In this document: positions 6,939-12,259 of the stretch, piece by piece
Position numbering within the stretch: the stretch's first letter is position 1
Layout: every line of letters starts with the position of its first letter
Assembly (NCBI GenBank): GCA_002427995.1
Contig: DIZV01000051.1
Location: 478-13,938 of the forward strand
Source: Chloroflexi bacterium UBA6019
GTDB taxonomy: Bacteria > Chloroflexota > Dormibacteria > Dormibacterales > Dormibacteraceae
DNA: 13,461 nt
Reading direction: 5' to 3'
Made by a program: the position numbers and the translations under genes
The notes under the pieces: generated by a model
Databases searched by the model: none
Told to the model about the DNA's origin: nothing
Seen by the model: only the letters and a program-made list of their open reading frames with translations

Positions 6939-7744
6939 GCACACTCCTTCTGGTCCACGCCCACCCCGACGACGAAGCGATCATGACCGGCGGCGTGATG
7001 ATGAAGGCCGTTGACGCCGGCCACCGCGTGGTCCTTGTGACGGCCACCAGGGGCGAGGTCGGCGAGATCTCGAACATGGACGAGGCGACCTCCCGGCCCC
7101 GCCTGGCTGAGATCCGAACCGAGGAGCTGCGACGGGCGGGCGAGATCCTCGGTGTCGATCGCCAGGTCTTCCTCGACTACCGCGACTCGGGCATGCGCGG
7201 GACGGGCGACAACGAGAACCCGGCCAGCTTTCACCAGGCTCCCCTGGCCGAGGCGGCCGAGCGGCTGGCGAAGCTCCTCCGCGCAGAACGCCCCGAGGTT
7301 GTCGTCACCTATGACCCGACCGGCACCTACTTCCACCCCGACCACGTCAAAGCCCACCATGTCACCGACGCCGCGCTCGACCTGCTCAAGGCGGAGGGCT
7401 GGGAACCGCGCAAGCTCTACTGGTACGGAATCCCGCGCTCCTACGTCGCCGTGATGGCCGAACGGATGGCAGCCGCCGGCCAGCCGAACCCCTTCGCCGA
7501 CATCCCCGGCATCGGCGTTCCCGACGAGTGGCTGACGACCGTCGTCGACGTCAGCCCCTACCTCGACCGGAAGAAGGACGCCTTCCGCGCCCACCTGAGC
7601 CAGAACTCGCCCGACTCGTTCTTCCTCAACACTCCGGAGGACGAGTTCCGACAGGCTTTCTCGCGCGAGTTCTACCAGCTCGCCCGGGGCGAGCTCGGCT
7701 CGCCGCAACCCGAGCCTGACATGTTTGCGGGGATCGCTGGGTAG
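6935..7744 (+). CDS. PIG-L family zinc deacetylase (MshB/Mca-like)
   Basis: The 269-residue LmbE/PIG-L protein resembles enzymes that remove an acyl group from GlcNAc-type substrates: MshB (mycothiol synthesis), Mca (mycothiol S-conjugate amidase) and BshB. Zinc ligands fall in HAHPDDE (His10, Asp13) and FHPDHVKAHH (His137). DYRDSGMRGT followed by NPASFHQ (81-101) matches the stretch typical of MshB/Mca proteins rather than of short LmbE proteins. The start is GTG at 6935, overlapping the HAD stop as GTGA, giving VSTLLLVHAHPDDE. The stop TAG at 7742-7744 lies inside the -10 box of ispH. The substrate (mycothiol intermediate, conjugate, or another GlcNAc compound) cannot be settled without knowing whether mshA/C/D exist in the genome. 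Confidence 0.85.
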   Translation: MSTLLLVHAHPDDEAIMTGGVMMKAVDAGHRVVLVTATRGEVGEISNMDEATSRPRLAEIRTEELRRAGEILGVDRQVFLDYRDSGMRGTGDNENPASFHQAPLAEAAERLAKLLRAERPEVVVTYDPTGTYFHPDHVKAHHVTDAALDLLKAEGWEPRKLYWYGIPRSYVAVMAERMAAAGQPNPFADIPGIGVPDEWLTTVVDVSPYLDRKKDAFRAHLSQNSPDSFFLNTPEDEFRQAFSREFYQLARGELGSPQPEPDMFAGIAG

Positions 7745-7747
7745 GCT
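7742..7747 (+). promoter_or_regulatory. -10 box of ispH, overlapping the upstream stop codon
   Basis: TAGGCT fits TANNNT and ends 10 nt before the ispH ATG at 7758. Its first three bases are the TAG stop of the deacetylase gene. A CTGACA at 7716-7721 resembles a -35 box, but a 20-bp spacer is too long to be convincing. No Shine-Dalgarno sequence is present before ispH. Confidence 0.55.
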
Positions 7748-7757
7748 TACTTCCGAG

Positions 7758-8627
7758 ATGGACGTGTTGAAGATCACCCCCCGCGGCTACTGCCATGGGG
7801 TGGTCGACGCGATCCGGATCGCCCGGCACGTGGGCGAGGAGACCAAGGGCCCGGTCCACATGCTGGGGCTGCTGGTCCACAACACCCACGTCACCGACGA
7901 GATGCAGGAGCACGGGGTGAAGCTGATCGACGCCGAGGACCGGATGGCCGGTCTGGACAAGATCCGGGAGGGCACCGTGATCTTCACCGCCCACGGGGTC
8001 TCGCCGGCCGTGAAGGAGAAGGCGCGGGCGATGGGGCTCAGCGCGGTCGACGCCACCTGCTCCGACGTCATCCGCACCCATGACCTGATCGACCGCCTGG
8101 TGGCGGATGGCTACGAGGTCGTCTACATCGGACTCCGCGGCCACCCGGAGCCCGAGGGCGCGATCGGCCACGGGCCGGGGAAGGTACACCTGGTGCAGGA
8201 GGCGGCCGACATCGAGAATCTCAGGGTCGCCTCGGACAAGGTCGCCATCACCTGCCAGACCACACTCTCGGTCTGGGATACCGACGACCTGATCGAAAGG
8301 GTCCGGGCGCGCTACCCGCAGGCGGAGGTCCACAACGAGATCTGCCGGGCGACCCAGGAGCGGCAGGAGGCAGCCGTGGAGGCGGCGAAGGAGGTCGACC
8401 TCGTGATCGTCGTCGGCAGCCCCCGGTCCTCCAACTCCAAGCGGCTGGTCGAGGTGGTGGAGAAGAAGGGCGGCAAGCCCGCCCACCTCATCGACACCCT
8501 GGAGGAGATCGACCCCGAGTGGTTCCGAGGCGTGAAGCGCGTCGGCGTGACCAGCGGCGCCTCGACGCCGAGCCAGCTCACTCGGAAGGTGATCGAGTTC
8601 CTTCAGGAGATGGAGCCACCGGCCTAG
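7758..8627 (+). CDS. ispH: 4-hydroxy-3-methylbut-2-enyl diphosphate reductase
   Basis: IspH (LytB) is the last enzyme of the MEP isoprenoid pathway and reduces HMBPP to IPP and DMAPP with a [4Fe-4S] cluster. The 289-residue product has the three cluster cysteines: Cys12 (PRGYCHGV), Cys101 (DATCSDV) and Cys196 (EICRATQERQE). Substrate residues are also present: His42 (LVHN), His79 (TAHGVSP), Glu133 (GHPEPEGA), Thr168-169 (QTTLS) and the serine/asparagine loop SSNSKRL. The wording closely follows the Bacillus-type IspH, which starts MDVIKISPRGYCYGVVDA. DATCSDV replaces the more usual DATCPDV, with Ser for Pro. The ATG at 7758 agrees with that family start. The stop TAG shares a CTAG tetramer with the stop of the opposing MaoC-like gene. 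Confidence 0.95.
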   Translation: MDVLKITPRGYCHGVVDAIRIARHVGEETKGPVHMLGLLVHNTHVTDEMQEHGVKLIDAEDRMAGLDKIREGTVIFTAHGVSPAVKEKARAMGLSAVDATCSDVIRTHDLIDRLVADGYEVVYIGLRGHPEPEGAIGHGPGKVHLVQEAADIENLRVASDKVAITCQTTLSVWDTDDLIERVRARYPQAEVHNEICRATQERQEAAVEAAKEVDLVIVVGSPRSSNSKRLVEVVEKKGGKPAHLIDTLEEIDPEWFRGVKRVGVTSGASTPSQLTRKVIEFLQEMEPPA

Positions 8628-8636
8628 AACGGCTCC
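8612..8636. terminator. Possible bidirectional hairpin over the ispH/MaoC convergent stops
   Basis: A perfect 6-bp inverted repeat GGAGCC/GGCTCC (8612-8617 and 8631-8636) with a 13-nt loop spans the CTAG in which both genes end. The stem is GC-only except for one pair and lies inside both coding ends. There is no U tract on either side, so intrinsic termination is only a possibility. Confidence 0.3.
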
Positions 8637-9559
8637 GGCGCAGCCGACCAAGGACGCGGCTCACCGGGTTGTTGTCGGTCGGTTTGGCGGCTTCCGGGGC
8701 GGCCCATTGGCTGCGCGCCGGCTCTGCCGGGCGCCGGCGCGGGAGCGACCTCGACGGGCACCGCGCCCGGCTGGACCTGGCCGCCGGCGGTGCCGTTTCC
8801 GTTGCCGGCGGTGGCCGCTGTGCCGCCTCCACCGCCCCGCCGGCGCCGGCGGCGCCGGGAAGAGGTGGTCGTTGCCGATGCCGGGGAGGCGGCGCCCACC
8901 TCGGTGGAGCTCACGGCGTCCGCGACCGGGGGTTCCCCCGCCGCGACCGGTGTCGCCGGAGCCAGGGGTGCGGTCGCCGGTCGCCGGCCACGCCGCGCGG
9001 GTGCCGGGCTGTCGGCCGGCGCCGGTTCGGGCAGGTTGGCCTCCGCCGTCAACCCGGGCGCCGTCGGGAGGGCCTTGCCGCGGCGGCGGCGGCGGGAGCG
9101 CGTGGCGGCCGGCGCCGCGACCTGTCGGCGGTTGACGAGCACGGTGACCTCGCCCTCCAACACGCGCTCCTCGTTCTGGTCATCGAGCTCCACCTGCCAT
9201 ACCGCCAGCCCCCAGCGCGCGTTGCTGACCTCTCGCAGGCGGCCCAGCCTCCAGACGGCGTGGACTGTCATACCCGGCTTGACCGGCCTCAGGAAGCGCC
9301 AGTTGGTGCCGACCATCGCCACCGTGCTGGATTGCGGCACGTCGATCGAGCCGAGGCCGAGCGCGATCGAGATCAGGAGCGAGCCGTGGGCGACGCGGCC
9401 CCCGAAGTGGCCCTGGGCGGCACGGGGGGCGTCGACGTGGAGGTAGCCGAAGTCACCCGCGACGCCGGCGTGGGCGACGATGTCGGCATCGGTGATGGTC
9501 CGGCCCCGGGTGGTCCAGCGGCCGCCGAGCTCGAGGTCTTCGAAGTGGAGGAGATCCAG
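8624..9559 (-). CDS. MaoC-like hotdog dehydratase domain with long Arg-rich disordered C-terminal tail
   Basis: Residues 1 to about 145 are a MaoC-type hotdog domain: FEDLELGGRWTTRGRTITDADIV, then GVAGDFGYLHVD (Asp36 and His41 match the hydratase Asp/His pair; Gly-Tyr replaces the usual Asn-Pro), then HFGGRVAHGSLLISIALGL. Such enzymes hydrate or dehydrate acyl-CoA or acyl-ACP. From about residue 146 to 311 the protein is Ala/Pro/Gly/Arg-rich low complexity with two arginine clusters (about 154-160 and seven arginines at 235-241 followed by a glycine run), probably disordered and very basic. Start: no ATG, GTG or TTG exists from the upstream in-frame stop (9623-9625) to 9340, and starting there would delete Asp36 and His41. 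CTG at 9559 gives MDLLHFEDLELG, the normal family start, 9 nt after a TATACT box. The enzyme domain is clear; the tail function is unknown. Confidence 0.78.
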   Translation of the reverse strand: MDLLHFEDLELGGRWTTRGRTITDADIVAHAGVAGDFGYLHVDAPRAAQGHFGGRVAHGSLLISIALGLGSIDVPQSSTVAMVGTNWRFLRPVKPGMTVHAVWRLGRLREVSNARWGLAVWQVELDDQNEERVLEGEVTVLVNRRQVAAPAATRSRRRRRGKALPTAPGLTAEANLPEPAPADSPAPARRGRRPATAPLAPATPVAAGEPPVADAVSSTEVGAASPASATTTSSRRRRRRRGGGGGTAATAGNGNGTAGGQVQPGAVPVEVAPAPAPGRAGAQPMGRPGSRQTDRQQPGEPRPWSAAPEPF

Positions 9560-9568
9560 GGCGCAGCG

Positions 9569-9574
9569 AGTATA
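9569..9574 (-). promoter_or_regulatory. -10 box of the MaoC-like gene (leaderless, CTG start)
   Basis: TATACT on the minus strand is close to the consensus TATAAT and ends 9 nt before the proposed CTG start at 9559. It sits in the 22-bp gap after the stop of the upstream membrane protein gene. Its spacing matches the other -10 boxes here, which independently supports the CTG start. Confidence 0.6.
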
Positions 9575-9581
9575 CGACGGG

Positions 9582-10514
9582 CTATTTGCGGGCCCGCGCG
9601 CGAGCTGGGCCGGAGAGGGAGATCACGATCGCCAGCAGGACGCCGGCGACCAGCAACAGGCCGGCCAGCTGGGTGTTGAAGCGCTGCGCGAAGAGCGCCA
9701 CCGCAAGCAGAGCGGCGACGGTGAAGATGGCCAGCGCACTGTCGTCGACGAAGAGGCCGAAAAGCTCGGTCCAGGCATCGCGGAGGAGCCGAACCGGCAG
9801 CGGCGCCTGCCCGGGCGTGCGGACCGGTAGCTTCAGGTAGAGCACGAAGAGGAGCGAGGCGATCCCGTAGCCGGCCACCAGCGCCAGGATGATCAGGTCG
9901 TCGCCGGGCCACTTGACGCCGATCCCCTCGCCGGCGAAGAAGGTTCCGAAGGACGTCAGCATGATGCCGACGGTGTACTTCAACGCGTTCTCGGGGACGC
10001 GCGTCAGGGGGCGTCGCGCAATGACCCCGACCGCGACCACGACGACGACCGATGCCGCCGCTCCAACGATCGCCGAGGAGAGGCTGCGGAGACCGCCCAG
10101 CGCGACCACGATGAAGACCACCTCGAGGCCTTCGAGGAAGACGCCGTTGAAGGATGTCAGCACGCCCGCCCAGTGCGACTTGGCCGCCCGCAACTCCTCC
10201 TCGGTCTCCTCGAACGCCTTGGCCTCGTCGTGGAGGGCCTTGAGGCCGGCTGAGCGGAGGATCGCCTTGTGCAGCCATTTGAGGCCGAAGAGGAGGAGGA
10301 AGACGCCGATCAGGGTGCGCACCAGGGGCAGGTAGGCTCCGAGCGCGAGGCCGAAGACGGCGATCATCGCCGCCAGCGCGACGAGGGCGACGGCCGTGCC
10401 GGTGAAGGCCGACCTCCAGCCACGGACGAGTCCCACCGCGAGCACGATCGTCAGTGCCTCGACCCACTCGACGCCGGCTGCCACGAAGGTGACGCCGGCA
10501 ACGACGAAGTTCAC
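9582..10514 (-). CDS. Polytopic membrane protein with FTR1-like glutamate motifs (putative metal transporter)
   Basis: The 310-residue integral membrane protein has about eight or nine hydrophobic segments (near 3-30, 38-60, 63-82, 118-141, 146-166, 180-195, 207-228, 258-276, 283-302). A charged cytoplasmic-looking loop at 84-115 is rich in Glu and Lys. Two membrane segments carry paired acids: GVEWVEALTIV (Glu16, Glu19) and FLEGLEVVFIV (Glu128, Glu131). The second resembles the REGLE iron-binding motif of FTR1/EfeU permeases, and the pair suggests an internal duplication. This pattern recalls uncharacterised COG4280-type proteins, so metal transport is an inference. The start is GTG at 10514, 7 nt after a TAGACT box; the first hydrophobic segment begins immediately after it. 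The C-terminus ends in a basic ARARARK. It diverges from the Nudix gene. Confidence 0.6.
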   Translation of the reverse strand: MNFVVAGVTFVAAGVEWVEALTIVLAVGLVRGWRSAFTGTAVALVALAAMIAVFGLALGAYLPLVRTLIGVFLLLFGLKWLHKAILRSAGLKALHDEAKAFEETEEELRAAKSHWAGVLTSFNGVFLEGLEVVFIVVALGGLRSLSSAIVGAAASVVVVVAVGVIARRPLTRVPENALKYTVGIMLTSFGTFFAGEGIGVKWPGDDLIILALVAGYGIASLLFVLYLKLPVRTPGQAPLPVRLLRDAWTELFGLFVDDSALAIFTVAALLAVALFAQRFNTQLAGLLLVAGVLLAIVISLSGPARARARK

Positions 10515-10521
10515 CTTCCGG

Positions 10522-10527
10522 AGTCTA
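10522..10527 (-). promoter_or_regulatory. -10 box of the FTR1-like gene (leaderless)
   Basis: TAGACT on the minus strand ends 7 nt before the GTG start at 10514. A GGAAG directly abuts the GTG, which is too close to act as a normal ribosome binding site. It lies in the 57-bp divergent gap with the Nudix gene. Confidence 0.55.
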
Positions 10528-10555
10528 CCTACGCGAGACGGTCGCGCCGGATCGA

Positions 10556-10561
10556 TACGCT
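10556..10561 (+). promoter_or_regulatory. -10 box of the Nudix gene (leaderless)
   Basis: TACGCT (TANNNT) ends 10 nt before the ATG at 10572. There is no Shine-Dalgarno sequence between them and no recognisable -35 box. Confidence 0.5.
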
Positions 10562-10571
10562 TCGTGCGGAA

Positions 10572-11069
10572 ATGGCCGTGAGGTTCTGCCAGCAGTGCGG
10601 ACAGGCGATGGAGCTCAGGCCGGTCGAGGGCCGCCAGGTGCCACATTGCCCGGCCTGCGGCTTCGTCGCTTGGAGCAACCCCCTGGTGGCGACGATGGTG
10701 GTCGTCGAGACGCCCGGGGGGATCATCCTCGGCCGCCGAGCGATCGAGCCCGGCTACGGCCTCTGGTGCCTGCCCGGCGGGTTCGTCAACGAGGACGAGG
10801 CGCCCTCCGATGCCGCGGCTCGGGAGTGCCAGGAAGAGATCCTGGCCCGGGTCGAGATCTTGTCCCTGCTCGACGTCTACCACATCGTCCGGGCTGACGG
10901 GCGCGGCATGGTTGGGATCGCCTACCGGGCGACGTTGGCCGCCGCCGACGCCCCCCGCCCGGGGTCCGAAATGCTGGAGGTCGGGCTCTTCTCGCCCGAG
11001 AACCTGCCCGAACTCGCCTTCGCGAGCCATGGCCGGGCGATCAAGGACTGGTCGCGGGCTAAGGAGTAG
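10572..11069 (+). CDS. Nudix hydrolase with N-terminal zinc ribbon
   Basis: The 165-residue protein begins with a rubredoxin-like zinc ribbon (Cys6/Cys9 in CQQCG, Cys26/Cys29 in CPACG), followed by a Nudix domain with the box at about 70-92: GGFVNEDEAPSDAAARECQEE. The catalytic REXXEE core (Arg84, Glu85, Glu88, Glu89) is intact. The usual glycine after it is replaced by Leu91. This layout is shared with NudC-like and ADP-ribose/NAD-type pyrophosphatases, so a nucleoside-diphosphate-X substrate is likely but not identified. The ATG at 10572 follows a TACGCT box by 10 nt and begins just before the first cysteine. The last 11 bp overlap the end of the convergent MFS gene. A sirtuin, also NAD-linked, is two genes away; a link is only suggestive. 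Confidence 0.85.
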   Translation: MAVRFCQQCGQAMELRPVEGRQVPHCPACGFVAWSNPLVATMVVVETPGGIILGRRAIEPGYGLWCLPGGFVNEDEAPSDAAARECQEEILARVEILSLLDVYHIVRADGRGMVGIAYRATLAAADAPRPGSEMLEVGLFSPENLPELAFASHGRAIKDWSRAKE

Positions 11070-12240
11070 GGGGCATCACGACGGCTCGCCGACGCCGCAG
11101 GGGCTGCGTGCGGGCGAGTAGGGAAAGCGCCGCCAGCAAAGCACCGGCGATCGCGCAGGCGGTGAAGCCGAACACGAAGCTGCGGTTCATCAGGGCCGCG
11201 AAGATCGCCGGACCGGCGCCGAGGCCGAGGAAGAGGATGGCTGAGTACACGCCCATCACCGTCCCCCGGGAGTCGGCCGTGGCCATCTGGACGAAGACCA
11301 GCCCGATCGCGATGAAGGCGGTGGCGATCATCGGGACGGTGATAACTAGCAGCAAGGCCGGGACCCAGAAGCCGACCAGGTGCGGCAGCACGGCGAGCCC
11401 GGCGGCGAAGCCGATCGTCGTCGCCACGACCACCCTGCTCTTCCGGCTCACGCGGTCGAGGAGCCGCCCGGCGGGCACCCGGGTCGCCCCATTGACGACG
11501 GCCTGGATCGCGAGCAGGTAGCCGACCTCGGTCCCGGTGAGGCCGAGGCCACGCTTGCCGAAGATCGGGATGTACGCGTTGTAGGTGCCCCAGAGGACGG
11601 TGGCCGCGAGCAGGGCGATGACCAGCCCGACGAAGCCGCGCTGCGCGCTGAGCGCACGGAGCGGCCTGACGATCTCCAGCCGGACGCCTTTCCGGCCCCC
11701 GGTGGAGCTCACCCAGAAGGAGAGGACCAGGGCCACGCCGACCGGGATCGTGGTGACCAGCAGGTCCTGCTGCAGCGTCAGCCAGCGGAGCAGGATGCCC
11801 GCCACCGCGGGGCCGCCGAGGAAGCCCGTCTGCATCGAGAGCGTCAGCCAACCCATCGAGCGCCCCATCCGCTCCATCGGAACCAGGTCGGCAAGCGCGG
11901 CCATCACCGCTGTCTGCGCGGCGCCGCCGCCGACCCCGCCCAGGAGCTGGGTCGCGAAGAGGATCCGAACGTCGTGCGTCGTCCCGGCGATCAGCTGGGA
12001 GAGACCCAGCGCGAGCATTGACGTGAACACCAGGTTGCGACGCCCAAAACGGTCGGCGAGCAGCCCCGAAGGTAGGCTCAGGAGGGCCGCGGTGATGGTG
12101 AAGGTGCTGAAAAGCAGGCCGATCTCGCCCCGGCTGGCGCCGAGCTGGTCGGCATAGAGGGGGATGGCGAGGTTTCGCGCGCCGCCCGCGCCGAAGGAGA
12201 AAGCGGTGATCAGGTAGATGGCGAGGACCCGGTACTTCAA
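11059..12240 (-). CDS. Major facilitator superfamily transporter (drug-efflux type)
   Basis: The 393-residue membrane protein has about twelve hydrophobic segments. The MFS motif A is clear between segments 2 and 3: GLLADRFGRRNLVF (59-72, Asp63, Arg64, Arg67-68). Segments 4-5 read GGVGGGAAQTAVMAALADLVP and GFLGGPAVAGILL, as in proton-driven drug or metabolite exporters; the substrate is unknown. The short basic C-terminus ends in PLRRRRAVVMPPTP. The start is TTG at 12240 (MKYRVLAIYLITAFSFGAGG), giving a normal first helix; no ATG or GTG is available without losing it. An AGGAG directly abuts the TTG, too close to be an ideal ribosome binding site. It diverges from the sirtuin gene across only 19 bp, with overlapping -10 boxes, and converges on the Nudix gene. 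Confidence 0.88.
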   Translation of the reverse strand: MKYRVLAIYLITAFSFGAGGARNLAIPLYADQLGASRGEIGLLFSTFTITAALLSLPSGLLADRFGRRNLVFTSMLALGLSQLIAGTTHDVRILFATQLLGGVGGGAAQTAVMAALADLVPMERMGRSMGWLTLSMQTGFLGGPAVAGILLRWLTLQQDLLVTTIPVGVALVLSFWVSSTGGRKGVRLEIVRPLRALSAQRGFVGLVIALLAATVLWGTYNAYIPIFGKRGLGLTGTEVGYLLAIQAVVNGATRVPAGRLLDRVSRKSRVVVATTIGFAAGLAVLPHLVGFWVPALLLVITVPMIATAFIAIGLVFVQMATADSRGTVMGVYSAILFLGLGAGPAIFAALMNRSFVFGFTACAIAGALLAALSLLARTQPLRRRRAVVMPPTP

Positions 12241-12244
12241 CTCC

Positions 12245-12250
12245 TAGAAT
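12245..12250 (+). promoter_or_regulatory. -10 box of the sirtuin gene (leaderless)
   Basis: TAGAAT ends 9 nt before the ATG at 12260. It is part of the palindrome AGAATTCT (12246-12253), so the opposing promoter overlaps it. No -35 box or Shine-Dalgarno sequence is visible. Confidence 0.55.
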
Positions 12251-12254
12251 TCTG
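12249..12254 (-). promoter_or_regulatory. Candidate -10 box of the MFS gene
   Basis: CAGAAT on the minus strand (one mismatch to TANNNT) ends 8 nt before the TTG at 12240. It shares two bases with the sirtuin -10 box. It is weaker than the other boxes in this window. Confidence 0.35.
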
Positions 12255-12259
12255 CGCGA

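Noticed and set aside
6692..8651. Long minus-strand open frames opposite the deacetylase and ispH
   Set aside because: They are complementary to highly conserved genes and their translations have no family features.
9373..10467. Minus-strand open frame overlapping the FTR1-like and MaoC-like genes
   Set aside because: It is out of frame with both. The membrane segments and hotdog motifs lie in the other frames.
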